DNA of 51,964 nt from an uncultured Paracoccus sp. (GTDB lineage: Bacteria > Pseudomonadota > Alphaproteobacteria > Rhodobacterales > Rhodobacteraceae). The stretch is from contig NZ_CALMYP010000049.1 in assembly GCF_937873615.1 (NCBI RefSeq), forward strand, positions 1 through 51,964, read 5' to 3'. The translations under genes were made by a program, and so were the position numbers. The notes below the pieces were generated by a model that saw only the letters and a list, made by a program, of their open reading frames with translations, did not search any database and was not told the DNA's origin. Positions 17,189 through 28,181 of this stretch are shown here, piece by piece (the stretch's first letter is position 1; each line of letters opens with the position of its first letter).

Positions 17189-18106
17189 TCAGAGCTTGAG
17201 CGACGGGATGATCTGCTTCTTGCGCGACATGATGCCGGGCAGAACCACGCTGTCGCCGGCGACCTTGGCATCGAAAGAAGCCTCGGCCACCTGCTTGACG
17301 TAATCGTTCGGCACCAGCAGCGTCGCTTCCTCGTTCAGGATATCGACGACGAACAGCAGCACTTCGTCGGCACCATCGGCCGAGGCCACGCCCGGCATGG
17401 CCGCCATCAGCGCCGCCTTGCGGTCCAGCAGCACCTTGGGCGCGGTGGTTTCCAGAACCGAGACCCGCAGCTTCTTGCCGTCGAGTTCGAATTCCTTGCT
17501 GTCCATGCGCAGCAATTCCTCGTCCGAGAAGGCGCTGACATCGGATTTCGCGGCGAACATCTCGGCCGCGTAATCGGACACGTTCACGCCCAGATCGGCG
17601 GCCAGCTTCTCGGCCACGGCCTTGTCATGGGCGGTGGTGGTGGGCGAACGGAATTCCAGCGTGTCCGACAGGATGCAGGTCAGCATCACGCCCTTGACCC
17701 AGTCCGGCGCCTTCGACAGGTCGTCGCCGATCAGGTCGTGCATGATGGTGGCGGTGCAGGCCAGCGGGCGGATGGTGATATTGATCGGCGTCCGGGTCTT
17801 GATGCCGCCGACCAGCATGTGGTGGTCGATGATTTCCAGCACCTCGGTCTCGTTGATGCCCTCGGGCAGTTCGGCCGGGTTGTTGGTATCGCAGATGACC
17901 GTCTGCGAGCCCGCCGCCAGTTCGGTCACGATCTCGGGCATGTCGCGGCCCCAGCGGGTCAGCATCCAGCCAGCCTCGGTATTCGGCTTGCCCTGGAGGA
18001 TCGCGCGCGCCGGGGTCTTGCGGACCTCGTTCAGATACCAGGCCCAGATGATGGGCGAGCCGGTGGCATCGGTATCGGGCGATTTATGGGCGAGAACGGT
18101 GATCAT
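17189..18106 (-). CDS. ppaC: Manganese-dependent (family II) inorganic pyrophosphatase
   Basis: 305 aa. Hydrolyses pyrophosphate in the cytoplasm. DHH-family metal ligands are in place: HKSPDTDA (His7, Asp11, Asp13), CDTNN (Asp73), DHH (94-96), and an Asp in ILSDTLEF. The DHHA2 domain contributes the C-terminal basic SRKKQ motif (about residue 295). Length equals the usual 305-310. No CBS regulatory domains, so not of the nucleotide-regulated type. Followed by a terminator hairpin. Confidence 0.95.
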   Translation of the reverse strand: MITVLAHKSPDTDATGSPIIWAWYLNEVRKTPARAILQGKPNTEAGWMLTRWGRDMPEIVTELAAGSQTVICDTNNPAELPEGINETEVLEIIDHHMLVGGIKTRTPINITIRPLACTATIMHDLIGDDLSKAPDWVKGVMLTCILSDTLEFRSPTTTAHDKAVAEKLAADLGVNVSDYAAEMFAAKSDVSAFSDEELLRMDSKEFELDGKKLRVSVLETTAPKVLLDRKAALMAAMPGVASADGADEVLLFVVDILNEEATLLVPNDYVKQVAEASFDAKVAGDSVVLPGIMSRKKQIIPSLKL

Positions 18107-18204
18107 CGCGAGAAGCTCCTGACAGATATGCGGTGGTCCGGCCCGAAGGCGCCGGTCCGTATGATGATTGGCGTTCTCCTATCGCGGGATCGGGGCAAAG
18201 TCCA

Positions 18205-18843
18205 TCATTGCACGAGGTTCGACGCCGCCCCCACGGCAAGCGCCACGATCACCGTGTTGAAGAAGAAGGACAGCACCGCGTGCATCAGCGTCACCTTGCG
18301 GAAACTGCGACTGCGCAGGCTGACATCGGCGGTCTGCGCGGCCATGCCGATGGTGAAACTGTAATAGAGAAAATCCCAGATATCCGGCTCGGGCTGGCCG
18401 GGGCCGAAATTCAACCCGCGCGCATCCTCGCCGTCGCCATCCAGCGCATACCACATGCTGGCGTAATGGAAGGCCATGACCACCTGCAGGGTGGACCAGC
18501 CGAGCGGGATCGAGGCGAGCGCGAGGATATTTCGCAGCACCGAACCGCCGGCCGCGCCGCGCATGGTCTCGACAATGCCGATCAGGCTGAGCGCGATGGC
18601 CGCAAGCGCGATCACCAGGATGATCGGCATCCCCTCGTCGACGGTATCGCCGCGCGATTTCAGCGCCGCCGGCCCAAGCCTGCCCAGCAGACGCACGGTC
18701 CAGGCCAGAAAGATCGCGAAGAACGAACTGACCCCAAGCAGCGCCCGGTCGGGCAAGGGCCAGTGCCAGGCGGCCATGCCGATCAGCAGCCCCAGCAGGG
18801 CGGATACCAGGAAACGCTTGTGGCGGCGCAGGTCTGACAGCAT
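18205..18843 (-). CDS. DUF1345-family membrane protein
   Basis: 212 aa with about five hydrophobic helices (roughly residues 12-30, 36-54, 74-95, 108-128, 182-205). The segment LYYSFTIGMAAQTADVSLRS followed by RSFRKVTLMHAVLSFFFNT is characteristic of DUF1345 integral membrane proteins; the GLNFGPGQPEPDIWDF loop lies just before it. Function unknown. The ATG at 18843 was chosen since the longer frame overlaps the upstream TraB/GumN gene. Confidence 0.8.
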   Translation of the reverse strand: MLSDLRRHKRFLVSALLGLLIGMAAWHWPLPDRALLGVSSFFAIFLAWTVRLLGRLGPAALKSRGDTVDEGMPIILVIALAAIALSLIGIVETMRGAAGGSVLRNILALASIPLGWSTLQVVMAFHYASMWYALDGDGEDARGLNFGPGQPEPDIWDFLYYSFTIGMAAQTADVSLRSRSFRKVTLMHAVLSFFFNTVIVALAVGAASNLVQ

Positions 18844-18913
18844 GTTCAGACCGGCCCCCGCCGATGCGCGTTCCGCCGTTGGCCCCCAGCCGGATTCCAC
18901 GATCCATACCGCA

Positions 18914-19927
18914 TCATTCCACCCGCTCGATGGTCCAGCCTTCCTGTTCGAGCAGGCGCAGCACCCCTTTTTCGCCCGGCAGATGCAGGGCACCGAAGGC
19001 CGCGACGACGCCCTTGCCGCTGGCAGCGGCCATATTGGCGGCCCCGGTCATCGGGTCGATCCAGGCGCGGTTGCGGTCATGCATGAGGATCTGCTCGGCC
19101 TCGGCCAGCATCTCGTCGACCTCGCCCTCGGTCAGGCCGGAATTGCGATAGCCGTCGAGCCGGCCGAATTCCCAGATCTGCCAGATATCGCCGGCGGCAT
19201 AGGCATCGTCCATGGTCGTGGTGTAATCGTCGGCATAACCGGCCATGGGCAGGGAATAGACGATCATCTCGACCTCCTCCTGCGGGGTCAGGTTGCCGAA
19301 CATCTGGATCACCGTATCCCATGGCTCCAGCGCCTCGACGGGCAGGCCGATCGTCTCGGCCTCGGCCATCAGCCGCTTGTCGAGCCCGTTCAGAAGCGCG
19401 CTCTCCTGCGTCAACTGCTGCATCGCGCAGGGCGAGAAACCCATCAGCATGGCCAGATACCAGGGCCGCATCCGTGAGGCCATGACCGCCGGGACGCCGC
19501 GCGCCTCCATCGCCGCGCTGACCTCCTGCCATTGCGGCTCGCTCAGCCTCTCGGGCAGGGTCGGGCCGGTCGGGTCCATGATCAACGTCGGATCGCTGAG
19601 CATCGCCGCCTGAAGCTGGGCCTCCTCCTCTGGTCCCATCTCGACCAGCAGCCGGTCGGCGGCCGCAAGATCGGGCTGCAGGCGCGCGACCGTGGCCGGG
19701 TGCATGGCGTGATCGAAATGATAGGTGCCGACGATGGAAATCCAGGCATCGCCCTTCTCGGCCCGCCAGAGGATGCCCTGATGATAGGGCACCGCCTCGG
19801 CCCGGTCCCGGATCCATGCCCGATCCTCGCCCGGAAGCGCCGCGATCAGGTTTTCGCCCACGCATTCCCCGGCGAAACCGGAACCGGCCAGAAACATCAG
19901 CGCGCTTGCGGCAAGGACGGTCTTCAT
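18914..19927 (-). CDS. TraB/GumN-family protein, exported
   Basis: 337 aa. A typical Sec signal peptide ([20 protein letters not shown], cleavage near residue 19-20) leads to the periplasm. Family motifs: [10 protein letters not shown] (the GxxH motif, about residues 65-73), LLVEMGPEE, and [13 protein letters not shown] with the second GxxHL near the C-terminus. Members of this clan are thought to be metalloprotease-like (TIKI/ChaN-like fold); activity here is unproven. Transcribed away from groES. Confidence 0.85.
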   Translation of the reverse strand: MKTVLAASALMFLAGSGFAGECVGENLIAALPGEDRAWIRDRAEAVPYHQGILWRAEKGDAWISIVGTYHFDHAMHPATVARLQPDLAAADRLLVEMGPEEEAQLQAAMLSDPTLIMDPTGPTLPERLSEPQWQEVSAAMEARGVPAVMASRMRPWYLAMLMGFSPCAMQQLTQESALLNGLDKRLMAEAETIGLPVEALEPWDTVIQMFGNLTPQEEVEMIVYSLPMAGYADDYTTTMDDAYAAGDIWQIWEFGRLDGYRNSGLTEGEVDEMLAEAEQILMHDRNRAWIDPMTGAANMAAASGKGVVAAFGALHLPGEKGVLRLLEQEGWTIERVE

Positions 19928-20017
19928 CTTCGGCTCCGGGCTTGGGGACGTTGGCAGAAGCCTTTCACGATGGCGGGGATTTTTCCAGAGCCGCGAAAAT
20001 TTATGCCGGCTTTGCCG

Positions 20018-20046
20018 TTGACAGCTTTCCGGGCGATCCCTAGATC
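20018..20046 (+). promoter_or_regulatory. Sigma70-type promoter of groESL
   Basis: TTGACA (20018-20023, perfect -35), exactly 17 bases, then TAGATC (20041-20046, -10 like). The predicted start at about 20052-20054 falls at the left edge of the CIRCE repeat, which suits repression by HrcA. Confidence 0.65.
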
Positions 20047-20054
20047 ATTCGGCG

Positions 20055-20081
20055 CTGGCACTCACCAAGGCCGAGTGCCAA
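20055..20081. promoter_or_regulatory. CIRCE operator (HrcA binding site)
   Basis: Inverted repeat CTGGCACTC - 9 bases - GAGTGCCAA, 38 bases before the groES start. Consensus CIRCE is TTAGCACTC-N9-GAGTGCTAA; here both arms carry a matched A-to-G/T-to-C change (TGGCACTC/GAGTGCCA), which keeps the symmetry. It should be bound by the HrcA repressor under non-stress conditions. No hrcA gene lies in the window. Confidence 0.88.
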
Positions 20082-20119
20082 CAATCAGACACTGCAACCT
20101 GAAACACCGGAGTGTTAAC

Positions 20120-20407
20120 ATGGCTTTCAAACCGCTGCACGACCGAGTCCTGGTCAAGCGCGTCGAATCCGACGAGAAGACCAAGGGCGGGCTGATCATC
20201 CCCGACAGCGCCAAGGAAAAACCCGCTGAAGGCGAAGTCGTCGCCGTCGGCGAAGGCGCCCGCAAGGATTCGGGCGAGCTGATCGCACCCGCGGTCAAGG
20301 CCGGCGACCGGGTCCTGTTCGGCAAATGGTCGGGCACCGAGGTCACGCTGGATGGCCAGGAGCTGCTGATCATGAAGGAAAGCGACATCATGGGGATCAT
20401 CGGCTGA
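20120..20407 (+). CDS. groES: Co-chaperonin GroES
   Basis: 95 aa. Starts [20 protein letters not shown], contains the mobile loop [16 protein letters not shown] and ends [11 protein letters not shown]; these are GroES hallmarks and the length is normal. Forms the heptameric lid of GroEL. Regulated by the CIRCE element upstream; groEL follows after 53 bases in the same unit. Confidence 0.98.
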   Translation: MAFKPLHDRVLVKRVESDEKTKGGLIIPDSAKEKPAEGEVVAVGEGARKDSGELIAPAVKAGDRVLFGKWSGTEVTLDGQELLIMKESDIMGIIG

Positions 20408-20451
20408 TCGCCGAACCCCAGACAAACGCTTCAATTCAAACGAGTTTCTAG

Positions 20452-22110
<1,659 letters not shown>

Positions 22111-22136
22111 TCCCCTGCCCTCAGGCAGACATGCGA

Positions 22137-22167
22137 AAGGCCGCCCTTCGGGGCGGCCTTTTTCTTT
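22137..22167 (+). terminator. Rho-independent terminator of groESL
   Basis: AAGGCCGCCC - TTCG - GGGCGGCCTT stem-loop with a UUCG tetraloop, followed by TTTCTTT, 27 bases after the groEL stop. Confidence 0.9.
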
Positions 22168-22177
22168 CGACGGCTTG

Positions 22178-22220
22178 AAAAAACTGCCGGGCGCGGCTTG
22201 CGACTGACGCGCCCGGCAGT
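22178..22220 (-). terminator. Rho-independent terminator of zinT
   Basis: A perfect 13-bp stem (ACTGCCGGGCGCG and CGCGCCCGGCAGT, 12-base loop) downstream of zinT on the reverse strand, followed there by TTTTTC. It sits back to back with the groEL terminator. Confidence 0.85.
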
Positions 22221-22240
22221 CCCGGCGGGGGAGCGCCGGA

Positions 22241-22918
22241 TCAGTGCGCCAACATCTCTGACACGACGCCTTCCGTGCTCAGCGCGGCCGGGTAATAGGT
22301 CGGCCAGTTGGTCAGCTCTTTCAGGATCTCGGCGCGGTCCTCGCCCCAATAGAGGTGGTAATGGTCCGAGACCTCGGGCGCGATCTTGTGATCGCTGAAC
22401 TGGATGAAGCCCGGCGCATCCGCATCACCCTCGACCTTGCGGAAGATGAAGCGCACACCGCGATTGCCCTTCTCATAGGTCAGGATCTCATAGCCATCGT
22501 CGGCATAGCGCCCCGAGACCGCCGCATCGCCGCGATGGAAGGTGACCATGTCGCCTTCGATATCCAGCCGATCGACATCGGTCGCATAGCCGATGCGGTA
22601 ATATTCGGTGTATTCCTCGGCCGTCTTGTCGCCATGCGCGGCCTTGTCGGCCATGACCGCATCCAACTGCCCCGCCTCCAGCAGCGGAAAGACCGATTGC
22701 CATTCGCCCTGCCAGTCGGAAAGCGGGCGCGGCGCGATCTGGCTGTCCTCGAAATAACCGCTGTAGATCTGTTGCTTGGCGGCGGCCTCGTCATGTTCAT
22801 GCGCGTGCGCGTGATCGTGGGCGGCAGCGTCCTGTTCGGTTCCGCTGGCATGGGCCGCAAGCGCAAACATGCTGACGGCCAGAGCCGCCATCGTCGTTGT
22901 CATCGTCCGGGAATACAT
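22241..22918 (-). CDS. zinT: ZinT-family periplasmic zinc-binding protein
   Basis: 225 aa. A Sec signal peptide (about residues 1-24) is followed by a His/Asp/Glu-rich stretch, AHDHAHAHEHDE (about 33-44), then the ZinT domain starting with IYSGYFEDSQIAPRPLSDW and containing the FSDHKIAPEVSDHYHLYWG metal-site region. ZinT proteins capture zinc (and cadmium) in the periplasm and pass it to ZnuA. No znuABC or zur gene is in the window. A palindrome resembling a Zur box lies 24-43 bases upstream, so induction by zinc starvation is likely. Confidence 0.92.
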   Translation of the reverse strand: MYSRTMTTTMAALAVSMFALAAHASGTEQDAAAHDHAHAHEHDEAAAKQQIYSGYFEDSQIAPRPLSDWQGEWQSVFPLLEAGQLDAVMADKAAHGDKTAEEYTEYYRIGYATDVDRLDIEGDMVTFHRGDAAVSGRYADDGYEILTYEKGNRGVRFIFRKVEGDADAPGFIQFSDHKIAPEVSDHYHLYWGEDRAEILKELTNWPTYYPAALSTEGVVSEMLAH

Positions 22919-22941
22919 CTTCGTCTTTCTCCAATCAGATT

Positions 22942-22961
22942 TGCAATGTTATTACATTACA
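22942..22961. promoter_or_regulatory. Probable Zur box upstream of zinT
   Basis: A 20-bp near-palindrome, TGCAATGTTATTACATTACA (8 of 10 symmetric pairs match), with the AATGT...ACATT core of Fur-family sites and the AT-rich centre known for alphaproteobacterial Zur operators. It sits in the right place to block zinT transcription. Confidence 0.65.
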
Positions 22962-23096
22962 TATCCTGAATAGACGAGCCATCCCCATGACGCAACGGTT
23001 TCCGATCACGCGGGCATCACCGGCCAATCCTTGCCGGATCGGGATGCCGATTGTGGATCACGACGCCGTGAAGCCCGGCCATGCGGATGCAATGGG

Positions 23097-26000
23097 CTAT
23101 TGTTCCAGCACGTTCAGCACGCCGGGGACGACACGGAAACGCTGACGGGCGCCGGGGCCGACGGGGGCCTTGTCGGTGACCTCGACATCATAGACCTCGT
23201 CGCCCTCATGGACGCGCAGGATCAGCTTGCCGCGCCGGCCGCGATCCGTGCCAAGGCCGGACAGCGTGTCCTGCAGGCCCTTCAGGTCCAGCGAATCCGC
23301 GACCTCCAGCACCAGTTCTGCCGGGCCGACATTGGCGATGGCGCTTTCCAGCGGCGTGACGGATCGCGCCAGCATCTTTACCTCGTCGCCCTGCGGCTCG
23401 ACCTGCACCTGCATGACCACGTTCTGACCCGGCTCCAGATGCTCGCGGCAGGCTTCCAGCACATCCGAGAAGACCACCGCCTCGTAAAGCCCGGTCGGAT
23501 CCGAAGCACCGATGAAGGCGAAGCGGTTGCCCTTCGCCGATTTCTTCTCCTGCCGCGAGGACACGGTGCCGGCGATATAGGTCACCAGCGGGCCCGAGGC
23601 CGCAGCGGCCTTGATCTCAGCCAGCGTCGAGACCTCGATCCGGCGCAGGGCCGGCAGATAATCGTCGATGGGATGGCCCGACAGATAGAAGCCGATGGCC
23701 TGATGTTCCTGCCCCAGCCTCTCCGATGGCAGCCAGACCTGCGCCAGAACCGGGCGCGGCGGCGGCAGATCCTCGCCCCCCCCGAACAGCGAGGACTGGT
23801 TCGAGGCCGCCTGATCGTGGCTCGCCCCGGAAAAGGCGACCAGCCCGTCGAGTGAGGCCAGCACCCGGGCGCGATTGTCGTCCAGCAGGTCGAAGGCACC
23901 GGCCTTGGCCATCATTTCCAGCGCCCGCTTGCCGACGCGGCGCAGATCGACGCGGCGGGCGAAATCGACGAGGTCCGTGAAGGGCTCATCGCCCCGCGCC
24001 TCGACGATGGTGCGCATCGCCTCGACGCCCACGCCCTTCAACGCGCCGAGCGCGTAATGCACGCGGCCCTCGGCCACGGTGAAGGTCGCGCCGGATCGGT
24101 TGACGCAGGGCGGCACCACCTCGATCTCCATCCGGTCGAGTTCGCGCTTGTAGACGGCCAGCTTGTCGGTCAGGTGGATATCGCAATTCATCACCCCGGC
24201 CATGAACTCGACCGGGTGGTTCGCCTTCAGCCAGGCGGTCTGATAGCTGACCACCGCATAGGCTGCGGCATGCGATTTGTTGAAGCCGTAATTGGCGAAT
24301 TTTTCCAGAAGGTCAAATACTTCGCCAGCCTTCTTCGAATCGACGCCATTCGCGACCGAGCCATCGACGAATTTCGGCCGCTCCTTGGCCATTTCCTCGG
24401 CGATCTTCTTGCCCATGGCGCGGCGCAGCAGGTCGGCACCGCCGAGCGAATAGCCGGCCATGACCTGCGCGATCTGCATCACCTGTTCCTGATAGACGAT
24501 GATGCCCTGTGTTTCGGCAAGGATATGGTCGATAGAAGGATGAATGGATTCAAGATCTTTCTGGCCGTTCTTCACCTCGCAATAGGTGGGAATGTTCTCC
24601 ATCGGGCCGGGGCGATAAAGCGCCACGAGCGCCACGATATCCTCGATGCAGGTCGGCTTCATCCGGCGCAGCGCATCCATCATGCCCGAGCTTTCCACCT
24701 GGAAGACGGCGACGGTGCGGGCGCTGGCGAAAAGCTCGTAACTGGCCTTGTCGTCCAGCGGGATCGCGTTGATCTGGTTCAACGCCCCCTCGGGCGGGTC
24801 GTAAAGCTGGCGGCCGTCGGCGGCGACATGCAGGGGCCTGCCGCCGCCATTGATCAGATCGACCGCGTTCTGAATGACGGTCAGGGTCTTCAGGCCGAGG
24901 AAGTCGAACTTCACCAACCCGGCCTGCTCCACCCATTTCATGTTGAACTGCGTGGCCGGCATGTCGGATGCCGGATCGCGGTAAAGCGGCACCAGCCGGT
25001 CCAGCGGCCGATCCCCGATCACCACGCCGGCGGCATGGGTCGAGGCGTTGCGGTAAAGCCCTTCGACCTTGGCGGCGTAATCCAGCAGCCGGGCCACCAC
25101 TTCCTCGCTGTCGCGGGCCTCTCGCAGGCGCGGCTCATCCGCGATGGCCTTGGTCACGCTGACCGGCTTCACCCCTTCGACCGGGATCATCTTCGACAGC
25201 CGGTCCACCTGACCGAAGGGCAGTTGCAGGACGCGTCCCACATCGCGCACCGCGGCTTTCGAAAGAAGCGCGCCGAAGGTGATGATCTGGCCCACTTTTT
25301 CGGCGCCGTACTTCTCCTGCACATAGCGGATCACCTCCTCGCGGCGATCCATGCAGAAGTCGATGTCGAAGTCGGGCATCGAGACCCGTTCCGGGTTCAG
25401 GAAGCGTTCGAACAGCAGCGAATAGCGCAAGGGATCGAGATCGGTGATGGTCAGCGCATAGGCCACCAGCGAGCCCGCGCCCGACCCCCGCCCCGGCCCG
25501 ACCGGAATGTCATGATCCTTGGCCCATTTGATGAAATCGGCAACGATCAGGAAATAGCCGGGGAAACCCATCTGCTCGATGATGCCCAGCTCGAAATCCA
25601 GGCGCTTGTGGTATTCCTCGACCGAAACGGCATGGGGGATGACCTTCAGCCGCGCCTCCAGCCCGTCGCGGGCCTGACGGCGCAGTTCTTCCACCTCGTC
25701 ATCGGCGAAGCGCGGCAGGATCGGCTTGTGCCGGGCCACGGCAAAGGCGCAGCGTCGGGCGATTTCGACGGTGTTTTCAATCGCTTCGGGCAGGTCGGCG
25801 AACAGGACCGCCATTTCCTCGGGCGATTTGAAATCGTGGTTCGGCGTCAGCCGGCGGCGCGGCTGGGACTGGTCGACATAGGCGCGCTCGGCGATGCAGA
25901 TCAGCGCGTCATGGGCCTCGAACATCGCAGGCTTGGGGAAATAGACATCGTTGGTCGCAACCAGCGGCAGTTCCAGCAGATAGGCAAGGCGGATGAATGT

Positions 26001-26561
26001 GTCCTCGGTCGCGGCCTCGGCTTCCATCAGCTTGCCCGATTCGTCCTTGTGACGGGTCAGTTCGACATAAAGCCGGTCGCCGAAGGCCCGATGCAGGCTG
26101 CGCAGACCGGCCTCGGCCCCGGCCAGATCGCCGGCGCGGATCAGCTTGCCGATGGGACCCTCGGCGGCCCCGCTCAGCAGGATCAGACCGGCGGAATGCT
26201 GGGCCAGTTCGGCCTCGGTCACATGAACGGGCTGGCCGTCCTTGCGCAGGTAAAGACAGCTCGACAGCGCCATCAGGTTCAGCCAGCCATCGGCATTCTG
26301 CGCCAGTGCCACGACCGGCCCCGCCTGCCCGCCGATGTCCAGCGTCAACTGGCAGCCGACGATCGGCTGGAGGCCTTCCTCCAGCGCCTTCACGCTGAAT
26401 TCCAGCGCCGCGAACATGGCGTTCGTATCGGTCAGCGCCACCGCCGGCATCCCGGCATCCTTGGCCAATCCGATCAGTTTCTTGACGGGAACCGCCCCTT
26501 CCAGCAGCGAATGCTCGGAATGGGTGCGGAGATGGATGAATCGTGGCTGATTTTCCGGCAT
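23097..26561 (-). CDS. dnaE: DNA polymerase III alpha subunit
   Basis: 1154 aa. Replicative polymerase. N-terminal PHP domain begins RFIHLRTHSEHSLLEGAV; the catalytic palm shows GPGRGSGAGSLVAYAL and MPDFDIDF with the paired aspartates at about residue 395-400; the fingers contain GQIITFGALLSKAAVRDVGR. The helix-hairpin-helix, OB-fold (VTYIAGTVSSRQEKKSAKGN) and tau-binding C-terminal domains follow. The frame continues 12 codons upstream to a TTG, but ATG 26561 (MPENQPRF) gives the usual N-terminus. Divergent from the BMP importer; no neighbouring replication genes. Confidence 0.96.
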   Translation of the reverse strand: MPENQPRFIHLRTHSEHSLLEGAVPVKKLIGLAKDAGMPAVALTDTNAMFAALEFSVKALEEGLQPIVGCQLTLDIGGQAGPVVALAQNADGWLNLMALSSCLYLRKDGQPVHVTEAELAQHSAGLILLSGAAEGPIGKLIRAGDLAGAEAGLRSLHRAFGDRLYVELTRHKDESGKLMEAEAATEDTFIRLAYLLELPLVATNDVYFPKPAMFEAHDALICIAERAYVDQSQPRRRLTPNHDFKSPEEMAVLFADLPEAIENTVEIARRCAFAVARHKPILPRFADDEVEELRRQARDGLEARLKVIPHAVSVEEYHKRLDFELGIIEQMGFPGYFLIVADFIKWAKDHDIPVGPGRGSGAGSLVAYALTITDLDPLRYSLLFERFLNPERVSMPDFDIDFCMDRREEVIRYVQEKYGAEKVGQIITFGALLSKAAVRDVGRVLQLPFGQVDRLSKMIPVEGVKPVSVTKAIADEPRLREARDSEEVVARLLDYAAKVEGLYRNASTHAAGVVIGDRPLDRLVPLYRDPASDMPATQFNMKWVEQAGLVKFDFLGLKTLTVIQNAVDLINGGGRPLHVAADGRQLYDPPEGALNQINAIPLDDKASYELFASARTVAVFQVESSGMMDALRRMKPTCIEDIVALVALYRPGPMENIPTYCEVKNGQKDLESIHPSIDHILAETQGIIVYQEQVMQIAQVMAGYSLGGADLLRRAMGKKIAEEMAKERPKFVDGSVANGVDSKKAGEVFDLLEKFANYGFNKSHAAAYAVVSYQTAWLKANHPVEFMAGVMNCDIHLTDKLAVYKRELDRMEIEVVPPCVNRSGATFTVAEGRVHYALGALKGVGVEAMRTIVEARGDEPFTDLVDFARRVDLRRVGKRALEMMAKAGAFDLLDDNRARVLASLDGLVAFSGASHDQAASNQSSLFGGGEDLPPPRPVLAQVWLPSERLGQEHQAIGFYLSGHPIDDYLPALRRIEVSTLAEIKAAAASGPLVTYIAGTVSSRQEKKSAKGNRFAFIGASDPTGLYEAVVFSDVLEACREHLEPGQNVVMQVQVEPQGDEVKMLARSVTPLESAIANVGPAELVLEVADSLDLKGLQDTLSGLGTDRGRRGKLILRVHEGDEVYDVEVTDKAPVGPGARQRFRVVPGVLNVLEQ

Positions 26562-26654
26562 GCGGTGAAAGCTATGCGCGGCTGACTGAAAGCGCAATTG
26601 CCCGATCCGGATTTATCTGTCTAAATCGCAGGCAAGAACAACAGGGACAATGAC

Positions 26655-28181
26655 TTGAGCGACACTGCCATTTTCCGCGCCGAGGGTCTGAGCAAGACCT
26701 ATCCGGGCGTCAAGGCCAATGATGCCATTTCGTTCGAGGTCCGGCCCGGCGACATCCACGCGCTTCTGGGCGAGAACGGGGCCGGAAAATCCACATTGGT
26801 CAAGACCATCTACGGGCTGGTGCGCCCGGACGAGGGGCGGATGTGGATGAATGGCGCGTCTTTCGAGCCCGCCGATCCCAATGCCGCCCGCGCCGCCGGC
26901 GTCGGCATGGTTTTCCAGCATTTCAGCCTGTTCGACGCCATGAATGTGGCGGAAAACATCGCCCTCGGCCTCGACCACCCGCCGCCCCGGCGCGAGCTGG
27001 CGAGCCGCATCGCCACGCTCTCCGAAGAATACGGCCTGCCCCTGAACCCCGCCCGTCAGGTCGCCGATCTTTCGGCGGGCGAGCGTCAGCGGGTCGAGAT
27101 CATCCGCGCGCTTCTGGGCGATCCGCGCCTGCTGATCATGGACGAGCCGACCAGCGTTCTGACCCCGCAGGAGGCCGAGATCCTGTTTGCCACCCTTCGC
27201 AAGCTGGCGGCGAAGGGCACCTCGATCCTTTATATCAGTCACAAGCTGGAAGAGATCCGCAGCCATTGCGACCGCGCGACGATCCTGCGCGGCGGCCGGG
27301 TCATCGACAGTTGCGACCCGCGCGAACATTCGGCGCGGGAACTGGCGGCGATGATGGTCGGCGGCGAGATGCGCGAGATCGACCGTTCCGGCCGCAGCCC
27401 GGGCGAAGTGCTGCTGACCGTCGATAACCTCAGCCTCGCCGCGCAATCGGTCGAGGGGACGGCGCTGAAATCCGTCTCGCTGGAATTGCGCGCGGGCGAG
27501 GTTCTGGCCATCGGCGGCGTCGCCGGCAACGGGCAGGAAGAACTGCTGGCCGCACTTTCGGGCGAAATCCCCTCTCCGGCGGGCACGGTGACGCTGGCGG
27601 GCGAGGATCTGTCGCGCGCCGGCCCGGCCCTGCGCCGCCGCGCCGGGCTGCTGGCCGCGCCCGAGGACCGGCTGGGCCATGCCGCCGTGCCGGGTTTCTC
27701 GCTGGTCGACAATGCGCTGCTGACGGCGACGGTGCGGCAGGATTTGGCGCCGGGCGGGATGATCCGCCACGGCGCGGCGCGGGACTATACGCAGAAGGTG
27801 ATCGCCGAATTCGACGTGCGCACGCCGGGGCCGGACACGGCGGCGCGCGCGCTGTCGGGCGGCAACCTGCAGAAATTCGTCATCGGGCGCGAGGTCCTGC
27901 AGGCCCCGCGCGTGCTGGTGGTGAACCAGCCGACCTGGGGCGTCGATGCCGGCGCCGCCGCCTCCATCCGGCAGGCGCTGCTGAACCTTGCCGCCGGGGG
28001 GGCGGGGGTGATCGTCATCAGTCAGGACCTTGATGAACTTCTGGAACTCGGCGACCGTTTCTGCGCGCTGAACGAAGGCCGCCTGTCGGAACCGCGCCCG
28101 GTCGAAGGCCTCAGCCTCGATCAGATCGGCCTGATGCTGGGCGGCGCCCATGGAATGGAGGCCGCGCATGTGGCAACTTGA
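26655..28181 (+). CDS. BMP-type (probable nucleoside) ABC importer, ATP-binding protein, TTG start
   Basis: 508 aa with two ATPase domains in one chain, as in RbsA/YufO-type transporters. Domain 1 has Walker A GENGAGKST (about 39-47), signature LSAGERQRVEI and Walker B LLIMDEPTSVL. Domain 2 has a degenerate P-loop (GVAGNGQEEL), signature LSGGNLQKFVIGRE and VNQPTWGVD in place of DEPT, so only the first site looks catalytic; this is usual for the family. The start is TTG at 26655; the ATG at 26650 is followed by an in-frame stop after one codon. First gene of a four-gene operon. Confidence 0.92.
   Translation: MSDTAIFRAEGLSKTYPGVKANDAISFEVRPGDIHALLGENGAGKSTLVKTIYGLVRPDEGRMWMNGASFEPADPNAARAAGVGMVFQHFSLFDAMNVAENIALGLDHPPPRRELASRIATLSEEYGLPLNPARQVADLSAGERQRVEIIRALLGDPRLLIMDEPTSVLTPQEAEILFATLRKLAAKGTSILYISHKLEEIRSHCDRATILRGGRVIDSCDPREHSARELAAMMVGGEMREIDRSGRSPGEVLLTVDNLSLAAQSVEGTALKSVSLELRAGEVLAIGGVAGNGQEELLAALSGEIPSPAGTVTLAGEDLSRAGPALRRRAGLLAAPEDRLGHAAVPGFSLVDNALLTATVRQDLAPGGMIRHGAARDYTQKVIAEFDVRTPGPDTAARALSGGNLQKFVIGREVLQAPRVLVVNQPTWGVDAGAAASIRQALLNLAAGGAGVIVISQDLDELLELGDRFCALNEGRLSEPRPVEGLSLDQIGLMLGGAHGMEAAHVAT

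Noticed and set aside
17168-18364. 398-codon + frame over ppaC
   Set aside because: Antisense shadow, His/Gln-rich, no motif.
22987-23145. Small ORF of 52 codons downstream of the Zur-type box
   Set aside because: No RBS, overlaps the end of dnaE antisense, and shows no recognisable family; the palindrome is better assigned to zinT.
24057-26585. 842-codon open frame on + strand inside dnaE
   Set aside because: Antisense to the well-supported dnaE; His/Gln/Arg-heavy composition with no motif, as expected for the reverse frame of a high-GC gene.
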